Shown: positions 38,832-49,143, counted from the stretch's first letter. The stretch is 64,000 bases of DNA from Haloarcula taiwanensis (GCA_002844335.1 CP019154.1:1736001-1800000), one strand, 5' to 3'. The notes: a model not told the origin generated them from the letters alone. Made by a program: numbers and translations.

Positions 38832-39547
38832 TGTTCGAGGTAACCGTACGTCTCCTCCAGATAATCGATAATCCAGTCGACTGTCGACTCGTCGTACGTC
38901 CAGAAGCCGTAGAACTCGCGTGGTTCGCGCTCCTCGGCCAGCAGGGCGCACTTCTGGGTCGGGTCACCGCCGCCGTCGAACACGACGAACCACGAGTCGG
39001 CGATTTCGTCGGACCGCTCCAGATGCAGCGTAAACGTGCTGTACTCGGGCGGGTCAACGTCAGGGACGGCATAGGCATGAACGTCCACATCGGTCTCGCC
39101 CAGCCGCTCGTAGAGGTCGAGTTCGCCCTGCAGGGTCGAGAGCGTCTGGAAGCCGGCGTGGAGGGTCCCCTGGCCCACCCGCCACGCGCGGTCTTCAATT
39201 TCGCGGGACGCGGCAGTCATCCGCTGGATAGACCACGAGGTGAACATTGTCTCGTCGAGGTGGTCGAGAATCGACGCGTACGGACTGTTGTCCCGCGTGA
39301 TGTACTGACGGCCTTGTTCGAGCGAGTCGGTGAACGAAGTGAGACTCGCAGCTGCGATGACCTCCTCGTCCTCGCTGAGGGTAATAAACTCGCCCGGTCG
39401 CCCGCTCTCAGTCTGCTCGGTCTGAACCTGAACGTTGCGGTCCGCGAAGCGCTCGCGCAGGTCTTCGGCCACTGTCGGCCCGGCGTTGAAGATAGTCAGC
39501 GTCTTCTGGTGGTCTTCGACGCCGGCGATGAGTTCCGTTAACGACAT
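38828..39547 (-). CDS. DICT sensory-domain protein
   Basis: 239 residues. The N-terminus MSLTELIAGVEDHQKTLTIF and the segment SWSIQRMTAASREIEDRAWR match the DICT domain (diguanylate-cyclase/two-component associated), here without a fused output domain. The C-terminal half contains a strand-rich region ending DWIIDYLEETYGYLEQ. DICT domains are thought to sense signals, often light-related, through interaction with other proteins. The start is placed at MSLTELIAG; upstream in-frame codons look non-coding. The small broken gene follows with a 4-nt overlap. Confidence 0.8.
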   Translation of the reverse strand: MSLTELIAGVEDHQKTLTIFNAGPTVAEDLRERFADRNVQVQTEQTESGRPGEFITLSEDEEVIAAASLTSFTDSLEQGRQYITRDNSPYASILDHLDETMFTSWSIQRMTAASREIEDRAWRVGQGTLHAGFQTLSTLQGELDLYERLGETDVDVHAYAVPDVDPPEYSTFTLHLERSDEIADSWFVVFDGGGDPTQKCALLAEEREPREFYGFWTYDESTVDWIIDYLEETYGYLEQ

Positions 39548-39813
39548 CCTCGACTGTACAACGGTATTCACTGTGTTAGTCGTTGCGGGAGGAGGAACGC
39601 GCATCGGTAATCACAGGCAAAAAGTGTCACAGAGATGTATAAACTGGATGAAAGGATACGCACAAACACCGACGAATCCGCATTTCGAAAACGGCAATCT
39701 GAGGTCCTGTGGCGAAAGATAACGATTAATGAGTGGTGATGTAGTGGAAAATCTTTAGTCATGGCCCCCCAACGGACTGGTACGGCACCAGAGCTGGGGC
39801 CGAGGATTTCACA

Positions 39814-41712
39814 ATGACAGACAACGAACTAATCTGGCGAATCGCCGGTGGTTCCGGTGACGGAATCGACTCGACAAGCCAGAACTTCGCGAAGGCCTTG
39901 ATGTGGTCGGGGCTGAACGTGTTCACACATCGTCATTACCCGTCGCGTATCCGCGGCGGCCACACGTACGTGGAAGTACGTGCGAAAGACGAACCGGTAC
40001 AGTCCCGCGGGGACGGCTACAACTTCCTGCTGGCACTGGGTGACTCTTTCGCCCGCAACCCACAGGAAGAGGCCTACTACGGCAAAGAGGAGCTCAAACC
40101 ACTGTACGAGAACTTCGACGACCTCCGAGAAGGGGGCGTGCTCCTCTACGACGAGGGACTGCTCGACGACGAGGATGTCGACGAGATCGGTCTCGAAGAG
40201 GCCGCCGAGGAGAACAACTGGCACGTCGTCCCGATGGATCTGCGCGGTATCGCCAAGGAACACGGCCGCGAGATCATGCGGAACACGGCCGGTATCGGCG
40301 CGACCGCGGCCATCCTCGACATCAGCACCGACGAGTTCGAGAAGCTCATCAAACAGAACATGAGCGGCGACATGCAGGAAGCGAACCTCAACGTCCTGCA
40401 CGACGCCTACGAAGCCGCGAGTGAACTCGACGTCGACCACGACATCGAGGTCCCCGAGGGCTCTCACGACGAGGAGCAGGTCATCCTCTCGGGCTCGAAC
40501 GCTATCTCTTACGGCGCAATCGACGAGGGTTGTCGCTTCATTTCGGGCTACCCCATGACGCCGTGGACCGACGTGTTCACCATCATGTCCCAACACCTGC
40601 CCGAGTTCGGCGGCATCTCCGAGCAGGTCGAGGACGAAATCGCGGCCGCCGCGCTCGCCCTCGGTGCGTCCCACGCCGGCGTGAAGGCCATGTCCGGGTC
40701 CTCCGGCGGTGGCTTCGCGCTGATGTCCGAGCCGCTCGGACTGGCGGAGATGACCGAGACGCCTATCGTGCTGGTCGAAGCGATGCGAGCCGGCCCCTCG
40801 ACAGGGATGCCGACCAAGCCCGAGCAGGCGGACCTCGAACACGTCCTGTACACTTCACAGGGCGATTCGGCTCGCGTCGTGTTCGCACCGGCGAACATCC
40901 GCGAGTGTTACACCCAGACCCGCTCGGCGTTCCGCATTGCCTACGAGTACCAGATTCCGGCTATCGTCATCTACGACCAGAAGATACAGGGCGAACTCCG
41001 GAATCTCCCTGCCAGCCACTTCGACGAGGAGCCGAACGCCGACCCCGGGTCCGTCCTCACCGAGGAGGAGATTCAGGACGCCGCACACCACTCTTCCGGG
41101 AAGTTCCAGCGGTTCCTCCACGAACCCGAAGACGGTTCGAACGTCAGCCCGCGCTCCGTGCCGGGCCAGAAAGACGGCCGCTTCCTCGCGACAGGCAACG
41201 AGCACAACCCGTCGGGCCACATCAGCGAGGACCCCGAGAACCGCGTTGCCCAGATGAACCGTCGGCTCAACAAGCTCGACGACATCCGTGCTGATCTGGA
41301 CGAAAACACGTCCCACCAGACCTACCACGGACCCGACGAGGCCGACTACGGCATCCTCGTGTGGGGCAGCCAGCAGGGGACCGTCTTCGAGGCTGTCGAC
41401 CGGCTCAACGAGAACGGCCACTCCGTGAAGGCGCTCGGCGTCTCGGATATGGCTCCGTACCCGAAGGAGGAAGTCTCCGAGTGGCTCGAATCGGTCGACG
41501 AGGCGCTCGTCGTCGAGATGAACGCCACGGCCCAGTTCCGCGGCCTGACCCAGAAGGAACTCGGCAAGTACGGCGACAAGATGTCGAGCTTGCTCAAGTA
41601 CAACGGCAACCCCTTCGAGCCCGCCGAAATCGTCGACGGGTTCGAGTCCAGCATCGACGGCGAGGAACTCGCCGCGAGCAACATGAAGTACCTACCCGCG
41701 GCAGGTGACTAA
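39814..41712 (+). CDS. porA: Pyruvate:ferredoxin oxidoreductase alpha subunit
   Basis: 632 residues: a fused gamma-alpha 2-oxoacid:ferredoxin oxidoreductase subunit. The gamma domain comes first (IAGGSGDGIDSTSQNFAKAL, then SRIRGGHTYVEVR), followed from about residue 220 by the alpha domain (SGSNAISYGAIDEGCRFISG; GYPMTPWTDVF). The 632-residue length equals that of halobacterial PorA and differs from the shorter haloarchaeal KorA, so pyruvate is the likely substrate. With PorB it converts pyruvate and CoA to acetyl-CoA, CO2 and reduced ferredoxin. porB begins 3 nt after its stop. Confidence 0.93.
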   Translation: MTDNELIWRIAGGSGDGIDSTSQNFAKALMWSGLNVFTHRHYPSRIRGGHTYVEVRAKDEPVQSRGDGYNFLLALGDSFARNPQEEAYYGKEELKPLYENFDDLREGGVLLYDEGLLDDEDVDEIGLEEAAEENNWHVVPMDLRGIAKEHGREIMRNTAGIGATAAILDISTDEFEKLIKQNMSGDMQEANLNVLHDAYEAASELDVDHDIEVPEGSHDEEQVILSGSNAISYGAIDEGCRFISGYPMTPWTDVFTIMSQHLPEFGGISEQVEDEIAAAALALGASHAGVKAMSGSSGGGFALMSEPLGLAEMTETPIVLVEAMRAGPSTGMPTKPEQADLEHVLYTSQGDSARVVFAPANIRECYTQTRSAFRIAYEYQIPAIVIYDQKIQGELRNLPASHFDEEPNADPGSVLTEEEIQDAAHHSSGKFQRFLHEPEDGSNVSPRSVPGQKDGRFLATGNEHNPSGHISEDPENRVAQMNRRLNKLDDIRADLDENTSHQTYHGPDEADYGILVWGSQQGTVFEAVDRLNENGHSVKALGVSDMAPYPKEEVSEWLESVDEALVVEMNATAQFRGLTQKELGKYGDKMSSLLKYNGNPFEPAEIVDGFESSIDGEELAASNMKYLPAAGD

Positions 41713-41715
41713 CCT

Positions 41716-42654
41716 ATGAGTGCATTCTCAGCAATCAACGAAGAACGCGAAATCGAGCGCGACGAGTTTACACCCGGCATCGAACCGCAGGCGACCTGGT
41801 GTCCGGGCTGTGGCGACTTCGGCGTCCTCAAGGCGCTCAAGCAGGCCATGCCGGAAGTCGGCAAGAATCCCGACGAGGTCGCGCTGTTTACCGGCATCGG
41901 CTGTTCGGGCAAGCTCAACAGCTACTTCAACAGCTACGGGTTCCACACCATCCACGGCCGCTCGCTGCCCGTCGCCCGGGCCGCGAAGCTCGCCAACCCC
42001 AACCTCGAAGTCATCGCGGCCGGCGGGGACGGCGACGGCTACGGTATCGGCGGGAACCACACCATCCACACGGCCCGTGAAAACCACGATATGACCTATA
42101 TCGTGTTCAACAACGAGATTTTCGGGCTGACCAAGGGCCAGACATCGCCGACATCGCCGAAGGGCCACAAGTCCAAGACACAGCCCCACGGGTCGGCGAA
42201 GTCGCCGATTCGCCCCCTGTCCCAGCAGCTCAACGCCGGCGCGACCTACATCGCCCGGACTGCCGCCGTGAACCCGAACCAGGCCAAGGAAATCATCGCC
42301 GAGGCCATCGAACACGACGGCTTCGCGCACATCGACTTCCTGACCCAGTGTCCGACCTGGAACAAGGACGCGAAACACTACGTCCCGTACACGGACGTGC
42401 AGCAGTCCGATGAGTTCGACTTCGACGTCTCGGACCGCGCGGAAGCCGCGGAGATGATGCGAAAGACCGAGGAACGCCTCTACGAGGGTGAAGTGCTGAC
42501 CGGACGGATGTACGTCGATGACAGTCGCCCATCCTACGGCGAGGAGAAGCGCCAGATCGGCGAGATGCCCGAGGAACCGCTCGCAGAGCGGTACTTCGAC
42601 GAGGACGCGGAGTGGGAGCGGACCTACGACAACCTCCTCGAACACCACAAATAG
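41716..42654 (+). CDS. porB: Pyruvate:ferredoxin oxidoreductase beta subunit
   Basis: 312 residues: the thiamine diphosphate and Fe4S4-binding subunit. Cluster cysteines are in TWCPGCGDFGVL (about residues 27-32), GIGCSGKLNSYF (about 56) and LTQCPTWNKD (about 213). The TPP motif GGDGDGYGIGGNH near residue 98 and VFNNEIFGLTKGQ near 131 are intact. The 312-residue length matches halobacterial PorB. A TATA-like ATATTTTTTC at about 42708-42717 separates it from the Lrp gene, which therefore has its own promoter. Confidence 0.95.
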   Translation: MSAFSAINEEREIERDEFTPGIEPQATWCPGCGDFGVLKALKQAMPEVGKNPDEVALFTGIGCSGKLNSYFNSYGFHTIHGRSLPVARAAKLANPNLEVIAAGGDGDGYGIGGNHTIHTARENHDMTYIVFNNEIFGLTKGQTSPTSPKGHKSKTQPHGSAKSPIRPLSQQLNAGATYIARTAAVNPNQAKEIIAEAIEHDGFAHIDFLTQCPTWNKDAKHYVPYTDVQQSDEFDFDVSDRAEAAEMMRKTEERLYEGEVLTGRMYVDDSRPSYGEEKRQIGEMPEEPLAERYFDEDAEWERTYDNLLEHHK

Positions 42655-42739
42655 GACTCGCTGCCGGACTGCGAATACCATCTCGAACGACGGTTTCCGG
42701 TTCGGAAGATATTTTTTCATGCACCGAAAAGATTAGTCC

Positions 42740-43168
42740 ATGAGTGCCGAGTCTACGGAGCGTCGAATCCTGTCGGTCCTCGAAGAGGACGCACAGGCCT
42801 CGTACGCAGAAATCGCGGAGCGAGCCGACGTATCGAAACCGACAGTCCGGAAATACATCCAGAAGCTCGAAGAGGAGGGCGTCATCGTCGGGTACTCCGC
42901 CGATGTTGACCCGAAGAAGCTAGCAGGCCAGTCGATTGCCCTGGTCGGCATCGATATCGCGAGCGATTGCTACGTTGAGGCTACGCGGAACCTCAAAGAG
43001 ATTCCGGAGATGGAAGAACTGTACACGTCAAGCGGTGACCACATGCTGATGGCGGAGGTCCGAGCGATGGACGGCGACTCGCTGGCGGATGTCATCGAAG
43101 ACAAGATTCTCGCCCTCGACGGCGTTACCGCCGCACATCCGTCGTTTCTCCAGGAACGGCTGAAGTAA
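42740..43168 (+). CDS. Lrp/AsnC family transcriptional regulator
   Basis: 142 residues: winged-helix with ERRILSVLEEDAQASYAEIA and recognition segment VSKPTVRKYIQKLEEEGVI, then an AsnC ligand-binding domain (QSIALVGIDIASDCYVEATR ... SSGDHMLMAEVRAMDG). It directly follows porAB, so control of pyruvate oxidation or amino-acid metabolism is plausible. It has its own TATA-like element about 25 nt upstream of the ATG. Confidence 0.9.
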   Translation: MSAESTERRILSVLEEDAQASYAEIAERADVSKPTVRKYIQKLEEEGVIVGYSADVDPKKLAGQSIALVGIDIASDCYVEATRNLKEIPEMEELYTSSGDHMLMAEVRAMDGDSLADVIEDKILALDGVTAAHPSFLQERLK

Positions 43169-43203
43169 CGGGTTTTTAGACGCTCCAGCGCTGACTGCAC
43201 GGT

Positions 43204-44919
43204 ATGCCTTCTCGGCTGGTGCTCGGCCTCGGGCCAACGGCCGCGGACATTCTCGACGCGATTAGCGGCGACCGCGGTGATCTGGCAGTCGTGACACAGG
43301 ACGAGCACCGTGCTGAAACGCTTCGAGCGGATGGAATCGATGTCCACGAAGCCGACCAGGCCGATCCGTCTGTTCTCGCCGGTCTCGACATCCAGCCCGA
43401 AAGCGTCATCGTCGCCAGCGAGGACCCAGAACAGAACGTCAGCGCGGCGATGACCGCGCGTGACCGCTTTCCGGACGCGTTCCTCCTCGCCTACGCCGGG
43501 CACGGCGCGACAGTCGACCAGCGCGACCGACTCGACAGCGTGGCGGACCGGCTGGTCACGCCGGAGACAGTCATCACCGACTACGTCACCCAATCCGTCG
43601 GCGACGAAGGAACGCGAGCCAGACAGCTCCATCAGGTGCTCCGGGACATCGACGACCATCTCGCCGTCGTCACGCACGACAATCCCGACCCTGACGCGAT
43701 TGCTAGCGCTGTCGCCCTCGGCGCGCTTGCTGAACGGGCCGACTGCGAGGTGACAATCTGTTACTACGGGGAGATTTCGCATCAGGAAAACCGGGCGTTC
43801 GTTAACCTCCTCGAATTCGACCTCCGGAACCTCGATGCTGAGTCGCCGGACGAGCTGGAAGCGTTCGACGGCTTCGCCCTCGTCGATCACTCCAGAGCCG
43901 GTGTCAACGACCAGCTCCCGCCGGAGACACCTATCGACATCGTCATCGATCACCACCCGCCGCGTGTCCCAGTCGAAGCCCGCTTCGTTGACCTCCGCAG
44001 CGGCGTCGGGGCGACGAGCACCCTGCTGGTCGACTATCTCCAGCGGTTCAACGTCGACATTCCGACACCTATCGCAACGGGCCTGCTATTCGGCATTCAG
44101 GTCGACACGAAGGACTTTCGTCGGGAAGTCGCTGCCGCGGACTTCGAGGCCGCCGCGCATCTCGTGACAAACGCTGACATGGCGACGCTCCAGCGTATCG
44201 AAGACCCGAGTGTGAGTCCGGAGACGCTGTCAGTCATCGGCCGCGCGATTTCGAACCGCGAACAGGAGGGGTCAGTGCTCCTGACCGGCGTCGGCGAGAT
44301 CAGTGACCGTGACGCGCTCGCACAGGCGGCCGACAGGCTACTTGATCTGGAAGGCGTCCATGCGACAATGGTGTACGGCGTCGTCGACGGGACGATTTAC
44401 GCGTCCGCTCGGGCACGCGGCGCGGATATCGACCTCGGCGAGGCGCTCCGGGACGCCTTCGGGCAGATCGGGTCCGCAGGCGGTCACGCCGATATGGCGG
44501 GCGCACAGATCGACCTCGGGATGATTACCGTCGACGACCGCGAAGAGTCGCTGGCGGAAATCGTCCGATCGATTGTCTCCGACCGGTTTCTCGACGCCAT
44601 CCAGTCGCGGTCCCACCGGCTGCTCGGCCGTGTCTATGCCCGCGCCGACTATGACGTGGCCGCGTTCACGGAGTCGACGGCGCTCAGACAGGACAGCGAA
44701 GATACCCCCGCGACGGCTGAAGACGCATCTGGGGAGGCCGGCGACGAGAGCACAACGGACTGGAACTCCGATGTGATGTTTCTCGAAAACGGTGACGAAG
44801 GCGGCAATGACGAGACAGAACAGGCAGCCGACGCGGCTGAACCGACAGACGACGAGTCAGAGCAGGGGGCGGACAGCCCGGAGACACTCATCGAACCAGA
44901 TGACAACGACCGGTCGTAG
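43204..44919 (+). CDS. DHH-family phosphoesterase with N-terminal TrkA-N-like domain
   Basis: 571 residues. Residues 1-125 form a Rossmann-like TrkA-N domain (LVLGLGPTAADILDAI). The DHH nuclease/phosphatase core follows: motif I HDNPDPDAIASA near 158, VDHSRAGVND near 225 and the DHH motif DHHPP near 248. A DHHA1 domain with GSAGGHADMAGAQI near 423 completes the active unit, and the last ~90 residues are a highly acidic, disordered tail. Members hydrolyse short oligoribonucleotides (NrnA) or cyclic di-AMP/pAp; the substrate here is not known. A TTTTTAG element about 30 nt before the ATG acts as the likely promoter. Confidence 0.87.
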   Translation: MPSRLVLGLGPTAADILDAISGDRGDLAVVTQDEHRAETLRADGIDVHEADQADPSVLAGLDIQPESVIVASEDPEQNVSAAMTARDRFPDAFLLAYAGHGATVDQRDRLDSVADRLVTPETVITDYVTQSVGDEGTRARQLHQVLRDIDDHLAVVTHDNPDPDAIASAVALGALAERADCEVTICYYGEISHQENRAFVNLLEFDLRNLDAESPDELEAFDGFALVDHSRAGVNDQLPPETPIDIVIDHHPPRVPVEARFVDLRSGVGATSTLLVDYLQRFNVDIPTPIATGLLFGIQVDTKDFRREVAAADFEAAAHLVTNADMATLQRIEDPSVSPETLSVIGRAISNREQEGSVLLTGVGEISDRDALAQAADRLLDLEGVHATMVYGVVDGTIYASARARGADIDLGEALRDAFGQIGSAGGHADMAGAQIDLGMITVDDREESLAEIVRSIVSDRFLDAIQSRSHRLLGRVYARADYDVAAFTESTALRQDSEDTPATAEDASGEAGDESTTDWNSDVMFLENGDEGGNDETEQAADAAEPTDDESEQGADSPETLIEPDDNDRS

Positions 44920-44957
44920 GCGAGCCTTTTTTATTGCCGGTCGAGAACTCTGTGCCG

Positions 44958-45749
44958 ATGGAGGACTCGAATCGGCCGACGGTCGGAGACTACATGACAC
45001 GCGAGGTTGCCACCGTCGAGCTCGACGATACCGTCGGGGAAGTCGCCCGACGAATCGCCGATAACGACCACTTCAGCGGGTTTCCGGTGACTGACGGCCG
45101 CCGCGTCGAGGGGTTTGTCAGCGCACGTGACCTGCTGCTCGCGGAGGACCACGAGCCGATGTTCCGCGTGATGACCGACGATATCCTCGTGGCGCACCCG
45201 GACATGGCCGTCCAGGACGCCGCGCGCGTCATCCTGCGGTCGGGGATCCAGAAACTCCCAGTTGTCGACGACGCCGGCCACCTCGTCGGCATCATCTCGA
45301 ACGCTGACGTGATTCGCTCACAGATCGAGCGGGCGACACCGGGCAAGGTGGACAAGCTTGGCCGGACGCTCGAGAACATCCACGGCATCACGACACACGA
45401 AGGCCGCCGTGAGGTAGAGCTTGCCGACCTGACGCCGACACAGACGACAGTGTACGCCGACGAACTCGAAGGACGGGTGTACGAACTGGAGCGCGGACTG
45501 GCGGAACCGCTCGTCGTTATCGACAACGGCGGCGACCTCTTGCTGGCGGACGGCCACCACCGCGTGAAAGCCGCCGCACGGCTCGACATCGATGAGATGG
45601 ACGCCTATGTCATTGTCCTCGATGAGACGGTCGAGCTTGGGATGGCCGAGACGGCCGCGGACTCCGACTTGGAGTCAATCGACGATATTGAAGTCGTCGA
45701 CTACGCCCACCACCCGCTCGTGCAGACGACGGAGCGACTCCAGGACTAG
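44958..45749 (+). CDS. CBS-domain protein with a ParB-like nuclease domain
   Basis: 263 residues. Two CBS domains (about 8-60 and 70-125; GDYMTREVATVELDDTVGEV and MTDDILVAHPDMAVQDAARV) make an adenosyl-ligand-binding Bateman module. The C-terminal half is a ParB/sulfiredoxin-like domain with LLADGHHRVKAAARL near residue 197, matching the G-x-H-R ParB motif II. A TTTTTTATT element at 44927-44935 is well placed as TATA box, so the gene probably is transcribed on its own. The function is unknown; it may be a nucleotide-sensing kinase or DNA-binding protein rather than a partition factor. Confidence 0.83.
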   Translation: MEDSNRPTVGDYMTREVATVELDDTVGEVARRIADNDHFSGFPVTDGRRVEGFVSARDLLLAEDHEPMFRVMTDDILVAHPDMAVQDAARVILRSGIQKLPVVDDAGHLVGIISNADVIRSQIERATPGKVDKLGRTLENIHGITTHEGRREVELADLTPTQTTVYADELEGRVYELERGLAEPLVVIDNGGDLLLADGHHRVKAAARLDIDEMDAYVIVLDETVELGMAETAADSDLESIDDIEVVDYAHHPLVQTTERLQD

Positions 45750-45824
45750 TCCGGAGCGATGTGATTGACGCTAGCACCCCGCTTTCCCCGAACCTTCTTA
45801 CTAAATCATGACATACACCGGAGT

Positions 45825-47528
45825 ATGTTCGACGAGTCGGACCTCCAGCGCATCCGCGAGCGGAAAGACGAGTGGGAAGCCGAGACACTGGACCCCGTAC
45901 TGGACGCCTACGGCGAGCGCAAAGAGCAGTTCGCAACGGTCTCAAACCTCGATGTAGACCGGCTGTACACGCCACTCGACGTGGATGACATCGATTATGA
46001 GGACGACATCGGCTTCCCCGGTGAGGAGCCGTTCACACGCGGCGTCTATCCAACGATGTACCGCGGCCGGCAGTGGACCATGCGACAGTTCGCGGGCTTC
46101 GGGACCGCTGACGAGACCAACGAGCGCTTTCACTACCTCATCGATGAAGGCCAGACCGGGCTGTCGACGGCCTTTGACATGCCGACGCTGATGGGGATCG
46201 ACTCCGACGACGTGATGGCCGATGGCGAGGTGGGCAAGGAAGGCGTCGCCGTCGACACGCTGGCGGATATGGAGCGGCTGTTCGACGGCATCGACCTCGG
46301 TGAGGTGTCGACCTCATTCACGATCAACCCTAGCGCTCCCGTTATCTATGCGATGTACATCGCGCTGGCCGACCAGCAGGGCGTCCCGCGTGAGGAGATC
46401 CGTGGGACGCTCCAGAACGATATGTTCAAAGAGTTTATCGCTCAGAAAGAGTGGGTTATCCCACCGGAGCCGTCGCTGAAACTCGTTACCGACACCATCG
46501 AGTTCGCCAGTCAGGAGACCCCGAAGTTCAAGCCCATCTCGGTGTCGGGATATCACATCCGCGAGGCGGGTTCGACGGCGGTACAGGAACTCGCGTTCAC
46601 GCTCGCGGACGGCTTCGCCTACGTCGAGGACTGCCTGAGCCGGGGTATGGACGTCGACGAGTTCGCCCCACAACTCTCCTTCTTCTTCAACTCACACAAC
46701 TCCATCTTCGAGGAGATAGCGAAGTTCCGCGCGGCCCGGCGCATCTACGCCCGCGTGATGGACGACTGGTACGGCGCAGAGGCCGACGCCAGCAAGCAAC
46801 TGAAGTTCCACACTCAGACCGCCGGTCAGTCACTGACCGCTCAGCAACCGCTGAACAATATCGTCCGTGTGACGATTCAGGCCCTCGCAGGTGTACTGGG
46901 CGGCACTCAGAGCCTGCACACCAACAGCTTCGACGAGGCCCTGGCCCTCCCGTCCGAGCAGGCCGTTCGAGTCGCCCTCCGGACACAACAGATCATCGCG
47001 GAGGAGTCGGGGGCCGCCGACATCGTCGACCCGATGGGCGGCAGTTTCGCCATCGAGTCGCTGACCGACGAGGTCGAAGAGAAGGCGATGGCCTACATCA
47101 ATCACATCAGGGACGAACTCGGCGACGGATCGGTCCGCGACGGCGTTATTCAGGGGATTCAGGACGGCTACTTCCAGCGTGAGATTCAGGACGCCGCCTA
47201 CGAGTACCAGCAGCGCGTCGAGAACGAGGACGAGGTCATGGTCGGCGTCAACAAGTACACGGTCGAGGAAGACACCGAACCCGAGATTCTCACCGTCGAC
47301 GAGGACGTACAGGAACGCCAGCGGGACAAGCTCGCGACGGTCAAGGCAGACCGCGACGACGCGGCCGTGGAAGCAGCGCTCGACGAACTGCAGCAGGTAA
47401 TCACTGACGGCGGGAACGTCATGCCAGTCATCATCGACGCGGTGAAAGCCTACGCGACGATGGGCGAGATTATGGCCGTCTTCGAGGCAGAGTACGGGAG
47501 CTATCAGGAGACAGCAAGCATTGCCTGA
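45825..47528 (+). CDS. mcmA: Methylmalonyl-CoA mutase large (catalytic) subunit
   Basis: 567 residues, the substrate-binding TIM-barrel subunit; the B12-binding domain is absent and must be a separate protein, as is normal for archaeal MCM. Conserved blocks include [19 protein letters not shown] near residue 70, [20 protein letters not shown] near 288 and [18 protein letters not shown] near 360. It interconverts (R)-methylmalonyl-CoA and succinyl-CoA in propionyl-CoA breakdown. The ATG at 45825 is preceded by a TATA-like CTTACTAAAT element about 27 nt upstream. Confidence 0.95.
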   Translation: MFDESDLQRIRERKDEWEAETLDPVLDAYGERKEQFATVSNLDVDRLYTPLDVDDIDYEDDIGFPGEEPFTRGVYPTMYRGRQWTMRQFAGFGTADETNERFHYLIDEGQTGLSTAFDMPTLMGIDSDDVMADGEVGKEGVAVDTLADMERLFDGIDLGEVSTSFTINPSAPVIYAMYIALADQQGVPREEIRGTLQNDMFKEFIAQKEWVIPPEPSLKLVTDTIEFASQETPKFKPISVSGYHIREAGSTAVQELAFTLADGFAYVEDCLSRGMDVDEFAPQLSFFFNSHNSIFEEIAKFRAARRIYARVMDDWYGAEADASKQLKFHTQTAGQSLTAQQPLNNIVRVTIQALAGVLGGTQSLHTNSFDEALALPSEQAVRVALRTQQIIAEESGAADIVDPMGGSFAIESLTDEVEEKAMAYINHIRDELGDGSVRDGVIQGIQDGYFQREIQDAAYEYQQRVENEDEVMVGVNKYTVEEDTEPEILTVDEDVQERQRDKLATVKADRDDAAVEAALDELQQVITDGGNVMPVIIDAVKAYATMGEIMAVFEAEYGSYQETASIA

Positions 47529-47584
47529 CCGCTAGACTGTCCGCTCCATTGTTTCCAAGGCACAAAATCCCCTCATCACCCGCA

Positions 47585-48991
47585 TCAGGCACACTGATAC
47601 GACCCGAGTCCCTCCCGGTCGACAGATTCGGACCCGTTCAGGTTGGTCGACTCGGTCAGGACAATCAACTCCACGCGTTTCATCGCGTCGCCGTGGCTTC
47701 GGTTCCACCGCGAACACAGATACGTTGCGAGCGACCGTCGGAGGCTGGGTTCGTGACGCGCTGTCCCGAGGAACTTCTTCCAGCGCTGGTTCGGGAACCG
47801 GTCGGACACCTCCGGTGGCCGTGAGAGATTGACCGGCTCCCCGGCAAGCGCGTCGACCCGGTTCCCAGACTCCAGAGTTGCCGGGGCCGCGTACCACCAC
47901 GTTTCCTGTGGCGGGTCTGGCGCGAACATGTTCCAGCTCCGGTCCTCGATTCTATCCGGCGTGCCCGTTGGTGCGGTGACAAAGCCGACCGCGACGGCGT
48001 TGAGAATCACAATCGCGACGATACCGAGCGTCGCTACCGAGCGCGTCGTCGTAGGGAACCAGATCTGTGGCGGACCTGTCGTTGAATCCGGCCACCGCGG
48101 GCGCAACGCTTCGATTGCGTCGGGCCAGCGGTCTGCGAGCGGGTCCCAGAACGGCGTCGGCAAAAATAGTACCAATCCGAGAATCGAAACGAGCGGAAAC
48201 ACACCCAGGAGAAACGAGAGTGCCATGCAGATGTGGGCGGTGACGAACGCCGCGACCAGTCCAGTCCGATATCTTCCGGTCCAGATAAGCAACAACGGGG
48301 ACCCCACGAGCAAGGCAAGCCAGAGCCAGTTCCCCAGGACCAGCACCGGGTCCCAGCCCGCAACCACGTCACCAAGCCGGATAGTGAGGTGGTCGAGCTG
48401 GAACGCGTACTGCACCGCAGTCCCTTGGTGCCAGTACGTACCACGAAGCTTCATGAGGCCGTTCGTCACGTACACGGCAAGCACTTGGAGGAGGATTCCT
48501 GCAGTGCCGGCGGTGGCGACCCGTGTCGAGGCGGACTCCGCCGACCCGTTTTCCCAGCCACAGCCGAGCGGGAGCAGGAGGCTCCAGAACAGTAGTCGCC
48601 GAAACAGCGTATCGCCGGCATTGAGGACGATGGGGTTCCGAAGCTGTATCGATACGAGCAGGACGAACGCGACGCCCGCACTCAGACGGGGTCGGTAGCC
48701 GACCACCAGCGCGAGGGCTGTGAGTGCTGTCAGTCCGAAGACTACTACCGGCAGCCAGACGGTCCCCCAGACAGCGAGCGGCGACATGGGCCCCAGAACT
48801 GGATACAGTTCAGTCAGTGTCGAGCGTGGGAGCGCGCCACTATCGGTATAAAACGCACCGATGTCCGACAACCGCAGCGCGATGTCGGTGAGGAGACACA
48901 GCCCGAGCACCACTCTGAACGCTGCAAGCGCACGTCGGTCGATAGCGATACGGCGGACCAGCCGCCGACGGAAGGCAATCTCGGAGAGCAT
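47585..48991 (-). CDS. HTTM-domain membrane protein
   Basis: 468-residue integral membrane protein with about 8-10 hydrophobic helices. The N-terminal segment AAFRVVLGLCLLTDIALRLS and FYTDSGALPRSTLTELYPVL match the HTTM (horizontally transferred transmembrane) domain related to vitamin K-dependent gamma-carboxylase; the soluble C-terminal part contains RSWNMFAPDPPQETWWY. Function in haloarchaea is unknown. It is convergent with mcmA, about 57 nt apart. Confidence 0.82.
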   Translation of the reverse strand: MLSEIAFRRRLVRRIAIDRRALAAFRVVLGLCLLTDIALRLSDIGAFYTDSGALPRSTLTELYPVLGPMSPLAVWGTVWLPVVVFGLTALTALALVVGYRPRLSAGVAFVLLVSIQLRNPIVLNAGDTLFRRLLFWSLLLPLGCGWENGSAESASTRVATAGTAGILLQVLAVYVTNGLMKLRGTYWHQGTAVQYAFQLDHLTIRLGDVVAGWDPVLVLGNWLWLALLVGSPLLLIWTGRYRTGLVAAFVTAHICMALSFLLGVFPLVSILGLVLFLPTPFWDPLADRWPDAIEALRPRWPDSTTGPPQIWFPTTTRSVATLGIVAIVILNAVAVGFVTAPTGTPDRIEDRSWNMFAPDPPQETWWYAAPATLESGNRVDALAGEPVNLSRPPEVSDRFPNQRWKKFLGTARHEPSLRRSLATYLCSRWNRSHGDAMKRVELIVLTESTNLNGSESVDREGLGSYQCA

Positions 48992-49143
48992 CTGTGGGGA
49001 GGGCGACGAGACACTGACTTAGTGTCACGTATGCGACTAGAATCCGCTTTTTAGCCGGGCTGAATTAAACTAACGGAATGTAGGGCTCAGGCAACAAGAG
49101 ACCGGACAGTCGCTATACACAGCGTGTGATGCCACACCGCCTC

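Noticed and set aside
41728-42720. A 330-residue ORF opposite porB
   Set aside because: Antisense shadow of porB, with no start context and no recognisable domain.
44921-44935. T-run after the DHH gene as a terminator
   Set aside because: It lies about 25 nt before the next ATG, so it is at least equally likely the TATA box of the CBS-ParB gene.
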